DNA of 64,000 nt from Pseudomonadota bacterium (GTDB taxonomy: Bacteria > Myxococcota_A > Polyangia > Polyangiales > Polyangiaceae), in NCBI GenBank assembly GCA_023398955.1, contig JAEWRL010000186.1:62001-126000 (forward strand), written 5' to 3'. A model generated the notes under the pieces. It had not been told where the DNA came from and searched no databases. It worked only from the letters and a program-made list of their open reading frames with translations. Positions 10,029 through 18,343 of this stretch are shown here, one piece after another (within the stretch, counting starts at the first letter, position 1; each line of letters starts with the position of its first letter). A program made the position numbers and the translations under genes.

Positions 10029-10721
10029 TCAGTGCGCTGTGCCGCTGCCCACCGGGTCGTCCATACCGAGCGTCGTGTACGGAGAACTCGGGAGGTCGTG
10101 CTGCATACGGCGACGCTTTACCTCCAGGTATGCAGCGGAGAACGGGTTCGCTGCCACCACCGTGGGTATGCGGCCCTCGACCTCCACACCGAGACGCTTC
10201 AGCTGCGCCACCTTCTCCGGATTGTTCGTCATCAGCTCGATTGACTCGACCCCGAGGGCGCGCAGCATCTCGGCCGCCACGTCGTACTGGCGTGCATCGA
10301 CGGGCAGGTGAAGCAGCTCGTTGGCTTCGATCGTATCGGCCCCAGCCGCCTGGAGTGCGTAAGCTCGAATCTTGTTCGCGAGGCCAATCCCGCGCCCCTC
10401 TTGCCGGAGATACAGGATTACTCCCAGCCCCCGCTTTGCCACCTCTGCTTGTGCCCTCTCGAGTTGCTCACGGCAGTCGCATTTGAGCGAGCTAAAGACC
10501 TCGCTCGTCATGCACTCGGAGTGGACTCTGACAGGGACCCGCCGCTTGCCACGGACGTCTCCGACGACAAGCGCCAAGTGCTCATTGCTCAGGCCGAACC
10601 TTCCTACACCGTCATCCCAGCGGAAGACGTGCATCTCGAAAAGGCCGTGCTTGGTGGGCACTGGGGCTTGAGCGAGGTGCTCCAAGGAAGGGCGGGCCAG
10701 CTGGCTGCTCATGCTCTGCAT
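10029..10721 (-). CDS. ribA: GTP cyclohydrolase II (riboflavin biosynthesis)
   Basis: The product is 230 aa from ATG 10721; an alternative ATG is at 10712. It opens the imidazole ring of GTP to give the first riboflavin precursor. The family signature is clear: RVHSECMTSEVFSSLKCDC supplies the three zinc-binding cysteines, LRQEGRGIGLANKIRAY the GTP-binding/catalytic loop, and MTNNPEKVAQLKRLGVEV the C-terminal part. It is a stand-alone enzyme without a fused DHBP synthase domain. The next gene upstream on this strand is holA, and ribF faces it from the other strand about 1.3 kb away, so two flavin genes share the neighbourhood. No FMN riboswitch was recognised in the 120 bases upstream. Confidence 0.95.
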   Translation of the reverse strand: MQSMSSQLARPSLEHLAQAPVPTKHGLFEMHVFRWDDGVGRFGLSNEHLALVVGDVRGKRRVPVRVHSECMTSEVFSSLKCDCREQLERAQAEVAKRGLGVILYLRQEGRGIGLANKIRAYALQAAGADTIEANELLHLPVDARQYDVAAEMLRALGVESIELMTNNPEKVAQLKRLGVEVEGRIPTVVAANPFSAAYLEVKRRRMQHDLPSSPYTTLGMDDPVGSGTAH

Positions 10722-10840
10722 CGTTGGCTCACGAAGTAGTCCTTCTGGGTCGGGGTCACTCGTGGCTTCGAGATCAGCTGGTTGCCACTGCTGGCCGCGC
10801 GACCGCGCACGGCTCAACATGGCGCGCGGGGTTCTGGGGG

Positions 10841-11893
10841 TCAAGAGGTAGCTGGCCCGGCCGCGGGCCTGCGCGGGGCCTCGCTGCGACACAGCTCGAT
10901 GATTGCGTGCTCCAAGACCGCCTTGGGGGGCCGTCGAGAGCCGCCCTTCAGATCTCGATCGACTCGCGCCAGGGTGACCAGCCAGTGTTCCAGCACCGGG
11001 CGAGCCATGCGGCGGGTTTGTTCGGCTAGCTCCCGCGCCTTGAATGGTGGTGCGCCGGCCTTTTTTGCAGCGTCTGCCGGCGACGAGCCACCCCGCATCG
11101 CAGCCTCGAACTTGACGAGTTGACGCGCGGACCAAGCTAGCACCCCAACGAGGCGCAACCCCCGGTCTTGCGGGTCATACACCTCCTCGAGGGCGCTGAG
11201 AGCGGCGGCAAGATCCTGCCGGCCGACTGCTGAGACGAGTTCCCACACCGTGGATGTCCTCAGCCTGACTACGCATGCGGCAACGTGCTCCTCGGTGACT
11301 TCCGCACCTTCGCCGGCAAAGAGGCATAGCCGCTCGAGCGCGTCGACGCAGGGCGCCAGCTCCGGTCCGCTCAGCTCGGCAATGAGTGCGCTCACCCCCC
11401 GAGCGAGCCGGTTGCCGCGGCGTCGTGCCGCCTCGTCCAGCCAGCGAGGTAGCTCGTTCCGCGACAGCGGCGCGCAGCTGACGAGCCAACCACCGGCTTT
11501 CGCACGCGATACCAGCCTGCGGCGGGCGTCGAGCTTCGGCGCCGAGAGGACGAGGGTCGTCGTGGGGGAGGGTGCCTCGGCATACTCGGCGAGCGCGTCC
11601 AAGGGGGACTCCTCCTTGGATTGGGACGGCTCCCACTTCTCCAGGCTTCGCACCAGCACGAAGCGCCGCGCGCCCATCATGGGGAGGGTTCGTGCGGCAC
11701 CGAGGACTGCGTCGACCGAGCTTTGCCCGGCAGTGAAGTGGTCGTCGTTCAGGCCGGGGATACCCCCTCTCACCGCTGCGTCCCGAATCGCCCGCACGAC
11801 GTCCGTTTGCAGGCGCACTTCCTCACCCAACACCAAGTAAATAGGCCGGAGTTCCCCTCTGGCGGCTTCTTCGACGACTTGATCCGGAGTCAC
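10841..11893 (-). CDS. holA: DNA polymerase III delta subunit (clamp loader)
   Basis: The product is 350 aa, typical for HolA. The start is GTG 11893, with AGGAAGA about 5 bases upstream; the open frame extends much further but without a ribosome site. The N-terminus reads PIYLVLGEEVRLQTDVVRAI, the usual HolA opening in place of a Walker motif. It is followed by LPMMGARRFVLVRSLEKW (clamp-binding region) and the helical collar with VRLRTSTVWELVSAVGRQDL and LVGVLAWSARQLVKFEAAMR. Delta opens the beta sliding clamp during loading. The gene is divergent from ribF, with about 140 bases between starts, and lies upstream of ribA on the same strand with a 119-base gap. Confidence 0.9.
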   Translation of the reverse strand: MTPDQVVEEAARGELRPIYLVLGEEVRLQTDVVRAIRDAAVRGGIPGLNDDHFTAGQSSVDAVLGAARTLPMMGARRFVLVRSLEKWEPSQSKEESPLDALAEYAEAPSPTTTLVLSAPKLDARRRLVSRAKAGGWLVSCAPLSRNELPRWLDEAARRRGNRLARGVSALIAELSGPELAPCVDALERLCLFAGEGAEVTEEHVAACVVRLRTSTVWELVSAVGRQDLAAALSALEEVYDPQDRGLRLVGVLAWSARQLVKFEAAMRGGSSPADAAKKAGAPPFKARELAEQTRRMARPVLEHWLVTLARVDRDLKGGSRRPPKAVLEHAIIELCRSEAPRRPAAGPATS

Positions 11894-12031
11894 TGTGTCT
11901 TCCTTCTGTCCTGTTCCTTCGGTCCTGCGTTTCCGGGCCCGTGGGCAGTCAGGGATGGGCGGCGGGTACGGTCGTGGGGCCGACAGGTCGACTTGGTCGT
12001 CTCGTTGCAGGTGTAGTATGCGAGGCCACTC

Positions 12032-13021
12032 GTGGAGCATCAATTGGCACAGGGAGCTTCGGCGCTCAAGGTCCCTTCGAGTGGATCGCTCGTTGTAGTG
12101 GGGAACTTCGACGGGGTCCACCGAGGGCATGTTCGGCTTGTGTCGGACGCCGTGGGTGAAGCGGTTCGCCGAGGGCTGCTTCCCGTGGTGTTGACGTTTG
12201 AACCGCACCCTGCGTCCGTGATCCGCGGCGCTCCCGTGCCCCGGCTCACCACGCTCGAGCGTCGTTGCGAGCTCCTCGCGCGGGTGCACCCTGCACTGGC
12301 CTTGGTCGTGGAGCCGTTCACCCCGGAGCTGGCTCTGCTGCTGCCCGACGAGTTCGTACGTCGACTCCTGGTGGATACGCTGGATGCGCGTGAGGTCGTG
12401 GTCGGCAAAAACTTCCGATTTGGTCGAGAACGGAGGGGTGATGTCGAGGTGCTGCAGCGCATGGGAGCGGTCTTCGGCTTTGGCGCGCGGGCTGTGATCC
12501 TTGCGGGAGATGGCAGCGGCCCCTTCTCGAGCAGCCGGGCTCGGTCCGCCCTCGCGAGCGCGGATCTCCAGGCATTTCTGGAGGTCGTCGGCAGACCTCA
12601 TTCGGTGTCAGGTCCCGTCGTCGCGGGAAGACGCCTTGGACGTCGGCTTGGCATGCCGACCGCCAATCTGGACGCGGTTCCCGAGGCTCTGCCGCCCCGC
12701 GGGGTCTATGCTTGCCTGGTCGAGGAACTCCCGCCGGGCGGTCCGCCGCGGCGTTTGGGCGCGGCCGCAGTGAACGTCGGAACTCGTCCGACGGTCGATG
12801 GAGAGGGAGAAACCATCAAAGTCGAGGCGCACGTATTGAGTTTTGCTGGGGACCTCTATGGTCGGTGCCTGCGCATCCATTTCGAGGTGAAGCTCAGGGA
12901 CGAGCGCAGGTTCGCCGATCTTGACGAGCTGAGAGACGCGATGGCCCGTGACCTCGCGGAAGTCGAAGCGCGGCTCCGCGAGCGCGCCCGTGAGACGGCT
13001 CGCCCCGGCCCATGGTACTGA
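12032..13021 (+). CDS. ribF: Bifunctional riboflavin kinase / FAD synthetase
   Basis: The product is 329 aa from GTG 12032, preceded by a weak GCGAGG. The N-terminal nucleotidyltransferase domain shows VVVGNFDGVHRGHVRLV (the HxGH-like motif), LTFEPHP and VVGKNFRFGRERRGDVEVL. The C-terminal riboflavin kinase domain shows GRRLGRRLGMPTANLD, the PTAN motif, then GVYACLV and AAVNVGTRPTVDG. It makes FMN and then FAD in the cytoplasm. It is divergent from holA and near ribA. The reading opens MEHQLAQGASALKVPSSGS before the conserved core; a later start cannot be excluded. Confidence 0.95.
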   Translation: MEHQLAQGASALKVPSSGSLVVVGNFDGVHRGHVRLVSDAVGEAVRRGLLPVVLTFEPHPASVIRGAPVPRLTTLERRCELLARVHPALALVVEPFTPELALLLPDEFVRRLLVDTLDAREVVVGKNFRFGRERRGDVEVLQRMGAVFGFGARAVILAGDGSGPFSSSRARSALASADLQAFLEVVGRPHSVSGPVVAGRRLGRRLGMPTANLDAVPEALPPRGVYACLVEELPPGGPPRRLGAAAVNVGTRPTVDGEGETIKVEAHVLSFAGDLYGRCLRIHFEVKLRDERRFADLDELRDAMARDLAEVEARLRERARETARPGPWY

Positions 13022-13150
13022 AGGCGCAGCGCGAAGCCCTGCTCGACAGTGCGCTCCGGCGCTGATGGTCCCGCTGATGATGTGCCCAGGCTCTCGCGCG
13101 ACGGCGGGCACCCCATGGCAGAAGCTTGTCGGCTGATTTACAGTGCGGCC

Positions 13151-14233
13151 GTGACGGACAACCCGGTGCTGTTCGATTCGATGTCGCGCGATGAGCTGAT
13201 CGCGAAGGCCAAGTCTCTGGGCGTCGAGTGCCCACAGGTGATGACGCGCGTCGAGCTCCGCGACGAGATACTGCGCCGCACCGAGCTCGACGAGCGACGC
13301 TTGCGTCAGGCGCGCGGGTGGTTCGGCGTGGCGCGCGACCTGGTTGCGAGCGTGGTCGAGCGAGGGCTTCACCTGCCTGACGCCGCAAGCGCTCTGCGAG
13401 CGGCCAAGTTGCGTGCGCCAAGCTGGGCACCGCCGGTGGCAACGGTGACGCTTGCCGAGATCTACGCTTCCCAAGGGCACCGAAACCGGGCCATCGTCAT
13501 GCTTGACGAGGTTCTGCAACGGGAGCCGGACCATGAGATGGCGAGCCTGCTCCGGCAGAGGCTGCTCGCGATGACACCTCCAGCGCCACGGCCGTCCGAA
13601 GCCCTGCCCACCGAACAGGACGACTCGACGAGCGGGTCCCCGCAGGTGGTCGTAGCCGCTCCAACGGGTGAATCGGTGGAGCAGCGGTTGGAGGACCCTC
13701 CAGCGCTCGGTACGGAGAGCGGGACTCCGAGCGAGCCTGGCGACGACAGAGAGGCGTCTCCCCGTGCTGAGGAGGAGCACATCCCCTCGGTCGACTCCGT
13801 TTTGCCGACCCTTGATGTCCTTCTCTGGCGCCGTGAACCAGACGGGCGCTTTGCTGCCTACTGGGAGCTGGGTGCAGCGACGGAACGCCATCATGTGAGG
13901 CGCGCTCCGGCCGGTACCCTGGTTTGCCGAGTGCGCGGCGCCTACGTCGAGCGGGCTACGTGCCACCGCATCGAGCGCGAGGTGGAGCTGCGCGGCTCCT
14001 CGGGGACCGTGCGCCTCGATGGACTTCCCCTCCATGCCCAGCTGCGGGTTGCGCTGGGGTGGCGGACGAGCGACGGCTTCGTCCCCATCACCTTGGGGCT
14101 GGCCACCGATGATCGGGCGCATCAGTGGTGGGAGGGACTGGTCGCCGCGCCGGGCCGCGAGGACGAGCTTAGGCAAGCCAGGGCACGGGCTGACCACGAA
14201 CTCGCCCGCTCGCCTCGCCCCGACCCATCCTGA
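13151..14233 (+). CDS. Rho-N-like / DUF4912-like protein
   Basis: The product is about 360 aa. The N-terminus, SRDELIAKAKSLGVECPQVM plus a following RVELRDEILRR, looks like a Rho N-terminal-type helical domain. Residues roughly 30-130 are TPR-like (LAEIYASQGHRNRAIVMLDE). A Pro/Ser/Glu-rich linker follows, and the C-terminal 130 residues (DVLLWRREPDGRFAAYWELG onward) are a beta-rich domain resembling DUF4912. The function is unknown; a stress or regulatory role is a guess. The start is uncertain: GTG 13151 was chosen because codons between an upstream ATG (13115) and this point have atypical low-GC third positions. No convincing ribosome site is seen. The next gene starts 67 bases downstream on the same strand. 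Confidence 0.6.
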   Translation: MTDNPVLFDSMSRDELIAKAKSLGVECPQVMTRVELRDEILRRTELDERRLRQARGWFGVARDLVASVVERGLHLPDAASALRAAKLRAPSWAPPVATVTLAEIYASQGHRNRAIVMLDEVLQREPDHEMASLLRQRLLAMTPPAPRPSEALPTEQDDSTSGSPQVVVAAPTGESVEQRLEDPPALGTESGTPSEPGDDREASPRAEEEHIPSVDSVLPTLDVLLWRREPDGRFAAYWELGAATERHHVRRAPAGTLVCRVRGAYVERATCHRIEREVELRGSSGTVRLDGLPLHAQLRVALGWRTSDGFVPITLGLATDDRAHQWWEGLVAAPGREDELRQARARADHELARSPRPDPS

Positions 14234-14300
14234 GAGAGCACGCTCCGCCGGGAGTCCCTTGTGCCGACAACCGGCTCCGCGGTGGGCCGATCCTTCGCCC

Positions 14301-15257
14301 ATGCAAAGAATCCGCCGCAGACGAACTGCCGCTTCGTGGTTTCTACTGTTGCTCGTTGTCATCCCGCTGGATGCCGTGGCGAGAGCAAACATCGGAGGCT
14401 CTCGGTTAGCCGCCTGGGAGCTATCGGTCAGGGCTGGTGGACGCCGCAGCATCGAGGGACGTGAGCTTTACGCATTCCTCGAAGTGGCAGCCCCCCTCGA
14501 GGCGCTGCTGACGCCCGGCGTCGATGCTCCGTTCCCGGAAGCCGCTCGGCAGGGGCTTGCACAGGAGAGCGGGGCTGCTTCCGAACGTGAAGCGACGCCG
14601 CCGCAGGGCTTCCGTGAGCCACCAGAACTCACCGCGGAGGCCTCAGCGAAGTCCCCGGGGAGGGGAGCCTCTAGGTGGTCCGAGCTGAACACCACGGTCC
14701 TCCTGGACAGCGCGCTCGTCAGGGAATGCGTACGCAGGGCGCTTGCCGTCTCGCGGGATGGACGCGGCGCGGAACGCCTCTCGAACCTAGGCTCCCGGGC
14801 GCGCTCCTCGGCCGTCCTGCCCGACCTCAAGCTTCGGGGCGGGCGCTCGACGGATCAGTCCCTCCGCCTCAGCCCTACCACTGAGGATCCTTATCGCTAC
14901 ACGCAGTCCGACGGCACCGACCTTTTCTTCGAGGCGACCTTGGCTTGGCGTCTGAGCCGCCTCATCTACGACTCTGACGAGCTTGCCGTGCAGCGCCTTC
15001 GCCTCCAGCACGAGAGCGCTCGCGCGAAGCGGGTGGAGAAGGTGCTCGAGCTTCTTGCTGATTGGCAGGCGGCGGCAGCGCGGTTCGCCGACAGGGTGTT
15101 GCCGTACGAAGAAAGGGTCGACGCCTGGGTGAGGCTCTCGGTTGCGGGTTTCTGGCTGGATGCCATGACGGGTGGCTGGTTTACGCCGAGGGTAGCCAGT
15201 CGTCTAGCCGAGCTGACCACAATCGCAAGCCGACTCCAAAGCGGCGCCAGCCGGTGA
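14301..15257 (+). CDS. Secreted protein of unknown function
   Basis: The product is 318 aa from ATG 14301. It has a clear signal peptide: a positive n-region (MQRIRRRRTAASW), the core FLLLLVVIPLDAV and an ARA cleavage site. The mature part begins NIGGSRLAAWELSVRAGGRR and ends in a helical segment rich in Arg, Ala and Leu (LVEKVLELLADWQAAAARFA-like). No family was recognised. The export signal indicates an outer position or periplasm. It lies just upstream of prfB and downstream of the Rho-N/DUF4912-like gene, in the same direction. The open frame extends upstream to 14019 but overlaps the preceding gene, so the signal peptide decides the start. Confidence 0.7.
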   Translation: MQRIRRRRTAASWFLLLLVVIPLDAVARANIGGSRLAAWELSVRAGGRRSIEGRELYAFLEVAAPLEALLTPGVDAPFPEAARQGLAQESGAASEREATPPQGFREPPELTAEASAKSPGRGASRWSELNTTVLLDSALVRECVRRALAVSRDGRGAERLSNLGSRARSSAVLPDLKLRGGRSTDQSLRLSPTTEDPYRYTQSDGTDLFFEATLAWRLSRLIYDSDELAVQRLRLQHESARAKRVEKVLELLADWQAAAARFADRVLPYEERVDAWVRLSVAGFWLDAMTGGWFTPRVASRLAELTTIASRLQSGASR

Positions 15258-15337
15258 TGCGCGCCGTCGCCACGATGAGCGAATCATCCGGTCGGGGCTG
15301 GCGGCTCGCACGCTCCGAGGGTAAGACTTGCCGCGTT

Positions 15338-16460
15338 ATGCTGACTGAAACCCGCTCCCAACTCGAGGACCTCCAAAGGCGTGTCGATGCGCTAAGGGGG
15401 TCTCTTTGACGTCCCTCGACTGAAGCGAGAGATAGAAGAGCTCGATCAGATCTCCAGTGATCCCGCCTTTTGGGCCGATCAGGAGAAGGCCCAGACCCTC
15501 ATGCGCAGGCGTGCCGCCGCCGTAGAGAAGCTTACGCTTGCCGAGTCCCTCTCCAAGGACGTCGTCGATGCCTTGGAGTTTCTCGAGCTCGGTGCCGCGG
15601 AGGATGACGGGAGCGTCATCGCGGACGTGGCCGATCAGGCACAATCGCTGGAGCGCCGCGTTCGCCAAGCGGAGCTCCAGCGCATGCTCTCCGGGCCTGT
15701 CGATCACGCGAACGCCATCGTCAGCATTCACCCTGGTAGTGGCGGGGCCGAAGCGAAGGACTGGGCCGACATGCTGCTCCGGATGTACTTGCGATGGTGC
15801 GAACGCCGCGGGTTCAAGACCGACATCATCGACTACCAGCCGGGTGACGAGGCCGGGATCGATGGGGCCTCATTTACGGTGGAAGGACCCAACGCTTACG
15901 GGTACCTGCGGTCGGAGATGGGGGTTCATCGCTTGGTTCGCATCAGCCCCTTTGACGCGAATGCGCGTCGCCACACGAGCTTCTCTGCCGTGGAGATCAC
16001 CGCTGACATCGAGGACGAGATCGACATCGAGGTTGCGGACGGAGATCTCGAGGTATCGACCATGCGGGCTGGCGGCAAAGGCGGACAGAACGTCAACAAG
16101 GTCGAGACGGCAGTTCGCATGAAGCACCTCCCCTCGGGTTTGGTCATCGTGTGCCGCGCTGAACGCAGCCAGCATCAGAACCGGCACATGGCGTTGAAGA
16201 TGCTGAAAGCGAAGCTCTACGAGATCGAGCTCGCAAAGAGAGAGAGGCGACAGCAGGAATACGAGGCCTCCAAGGGAGCCATCGCCTGGGGAAACCAGAT
16301 CCGAAGCTACGTCATGCAGCCTTACCAGATGGTCAAGGATCTGCGGACCGAGTATGAGGTCGGTGACATCAACGGCGTGCTCGACGGCGACCTCGATGCG
16401 TTCATCGAAGCGTACCTGCTGAAAAACGCCGACAAAGCGTCTGGGTCACGGCCAAGCTGA
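15338..16460 (+). CDS. prfB: Peptide chain release factor 2, made by programmed +1 frameshift
   Basis: RF2 recognises UGA and UAA stop codons. The gene is read in two frames. ATG 15338 starts a 23-codon leader, MLTETRSQLEDLQRRVDALR then GSL, which ends at an in-frame TGA (15407-15409). Translation continues in the +1 frame at GAC 15408 to give about 373 aa, close to the 365 of E. coli RF2. Downstream the anticodon-like SPF motif (RLVRISPFDANARRH) and the catalytic GGQ (RAGGKGGQNVNKVETAVR) are intact, and SPF marks RF2 rather than RF1. The gene stands between a secreted protein and lysS, the common prfB-lysS order. Confidence 0.95.
15395..15410 (+). promoter_or_regulatory. prfB programmed +1 frameshift / autoregulatory site
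   Basis: The site reads AGGGGGTCTCTTTGAC. An internal Shine-Dalgarno-like AGGGGG sits three bases before the slippery CTT, followed by the poorly terminating TGA-C context. This matches the E. coli prfB site (AGGGGG TAT CTT TGA C) except for one codon. When RF2 is scarce the ribosome slips from CTT to TTT and enters the main frame; when RF2 is plentiful, termination at TGA limits synthesis. The frame change joins two parts that together align with full-length RF2, so this is not a sequencing error. Confidence 0.95.
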
Positions 16461-16621
16461 CGGCGCGACAGGCTATTGGGGGGCGAGGCGGTTGCCAGTT
16501 GGCTGTTCGGCTGGTTACGCCTCGAGCTGGCAGGTAGCCGCTCACGGCTTGCGCGCTGTCGGGACGCCCAGCCACTGCCGGTGGACGCAGGAAGCGATGC
16601 GCGGTACAGGCAGGCGCCCCC

Positions 16622-18343
16622 ATGGCTGAGCATCTCAATCAAGAGCAGGCGAACGGTACGGCACCCGGCGGCGCGGAGGAATCCCTCCTGGCTGCGCGCC
16701 GCGCCAAGGCTGAGCGCGTCCGCGAGCGTGGTGAAACGCCCTTCTCCAACCGAGCAGGCGCCGAGAGGCGGACACTCACTGCCGCGATCCGACGAGCATT
16801 CGCCGAGGCTCTGATGACTCCGCCGGAGGAGCTGCGCTATGATTCGGAGAGGGTTCAGCAGTTGGCTGGGGGCAGCCCTCTGCGCGTCCTTGGTCGCCTG
16901 ATGGCGCGGCGCGGGTTCGGAAAGGCCTCGTTCTTGCAGCTGCGCGACTGCTCGGGTGGGATCCAGCTGTTCGCCAAGAAGGACGTGCTGGGTGCTGACT
17001 TCGCGCGCCTCGAGGATATCGACATTGGGGACCATATCGTGGCGGAAGGGACGCCCATGGTCACCAAGACAGGTGAGCTGACGCTTGAGCTCAGCTCCCT
17101 CCAGCTTCTCACGAAGGCGATGCGCCCGCTGCCCGACAAGTGGCATGGCCTCGCCGACGTCGACCTGCGCTACCGTCGGCGTTACGTCGACCTCGTGGCG
17201 ACGCCGGAGGTCGCCTTGGTTCTTCGGGCGCGGTCGGCGGTTATCCAGGCGCTGCGGCGCTTCCTCGATGACGACGGGTTTCTCGAGGTGGAAACGCCGA
17301 CCCTGCACCAGCTGGTGGGTGGCGCGGCAGCCCGGCCATTCACGACTCACCACAACGCGCTCGATATGGAGCTCTTTCTGCGCATTGCGCCGGAGCTCTA
17401 CCTCAAGCGCCTCCTCGTCGGGGGGCTCGAGCGCGTCTATGAGATTGGCCGTTGCTACCGCAACGAGGGCATCAGCACGCGCCACAACCCAGAGTTCACG
17501 ATGCTGGAGTTCTACGAGGCCTACGCCACGTACGAGTCGTTGATGAGCAAGACGGAGGCGCTACTGCGTCATGTCGACGCCGCCGTGGCCAGTCGGCTCG
17601 AGGAGTGGGGCGCTGGAGCCCAGTGGAAGGCTTGGCTCGCGCAGCGTCCATTCACGCTCGAAGAGCCGTTCGCTCGCGTTCCGATGCGCCTAGCCGTCGA
17701 GCGGGCGCTGGACCTTGCGGCGCTGCCGAGCTCCTTGATCTCACGGCTGAGCGAGATTGCCCTGGACGCGGAGGGCAGCGCGACCTCCGAGGGGGATGCC
17801 CTGGTACACCAGTGGCTGGCGGCATCGCCGCGAGCCCGAGAGATCGACTGGCGCTCGTTCCGCAAGGGACTGGCCGCTTGTGAGAGCGACGGTGAGCGGC
17901 TCTTCGCCGCCTACGAGTATCTCGCGGAGCCTTTCCTGGAGCGAGATTACAGGTCTCAGGACGAACGCCACTCCGTTCCCGTTTTCATCATCGACTATCC
18001 GGCGGAGGTCTCACCGCTAGCTCGACGCAAAGACTCGAACCCATCGCTCACGGACCGCTTCGAACTCTTCGTCGACGGCAAGGAGCTGTGCAACGCCTTC
18101 AGCGAGCTCAACGACCCGGAGGATCAGGCGCGCCGGTTCCAGGACCAGGTCGAGCGAAAGAGCCGAGGCGCCGACGAGACGATGGACTATGACGAGGATT
18201 ACATCCGTGCCTTGGAGCACGGGATGCCCCCAGCGGCCGGGTTCGGGCTCGGCGTCGACAGGTTGACGATGGCGTTGACGTCCCAGGCGTCGATTCGAGA
18301 CGTGATCGCCTTCCCTCTGATGCGTCCGGAGCCGGGAAAGTGA
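16622..18343 (+). CDS. lysS: Lysyl-tRNA synthetase, class II
   Basis: The product is 573 aa from ATG 16622. The N-terminal OB-fold anticodon domain is recognisable from LRVLGRLMARRGFGKASFLQ and IDIGDHIVAEGTPMVTKTGE. The class II core follows, with RRRYVDLVATPEVALVLRAR (motif 1 region), ERVYEIGRCYRNEGISTRHN and NPEFTMLEFYEAYATY (motif 2), and AGFGLGVDRLTMALTSQ (motif 3). The protein is longer than E. coli LysS (505 aa) because of an insertion of roughly 60-70 residues between motif 2 and motif 3, around ALPSSLISRLSEIALDAEGS. The downstream permease gene overlaps its stop by 4 bases (GTGA), so lysS and the Lol genes are probably co-transcribed. Confidence 0.95.
   Translation: MAEHLNQEQANGTAPGGAEESLLAARRAKAERVRERGETPFSNRAGAERRTLTAAIRRAFAEALMTPPEELRYDSERVQQLAGGSPLRVLGRLMARRGFGKASFLQLRDCSGGIQLFAKKDVLGADFARLEDIDIGDHIVAEGTPMVTKTGELTLELSSLQLLTKAMRPLPDKWHGLADVDLRYRRRYVDLVATPEVALVLRARSAVIQALRRFLDDDGFLEVETPTLHQLVGGAAARPFTTHHNALDMELFLRIAPELYLKRLLVGGLERVYEIGRCYRNEGISTRHNPEFTMLEFYEAYATYESLMSKTEALLRHVDAAVASRLEEWGAGAQWKAWLAQRPFTLEEPFARVPMRLAVERALDLAALPSSLISRLSEIALDAEGSATSEGDALVHQWLAASPRAREIDWRSFRKGLAACESDGERLFAAYEYLAEPFLERDYRSQDERHSVPVFIIDYPAEVSPLARRKDSNPSLTDRFELFVDGKELCNAFSELNDPEDQARRFQDQVERKSRGADETMDYDEDYIRALEHGMPPAAGFGLGVDRLTMALTSQASIRDVIAFPLMRPEPGK

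Noticed and set aside
12608..14452. 614-codon minus-strand open frame
   Set aside because: It is antisense to ribF and the Rho-N/DUF4912-like gene, shows no family motif, and arises from high-GC codon bias.
15407..15409. TGA in prfB as a sequencing error or pseudogene
   Set aside because: The full AGGGGG-CTT-TGA-C context matches the known programmed frameshift site.
16322..17485. 387-codon minus-strand open frame
   Set aside because: Antisense to the prfB end and lysS; lysS class II motifs prove the plus strand.
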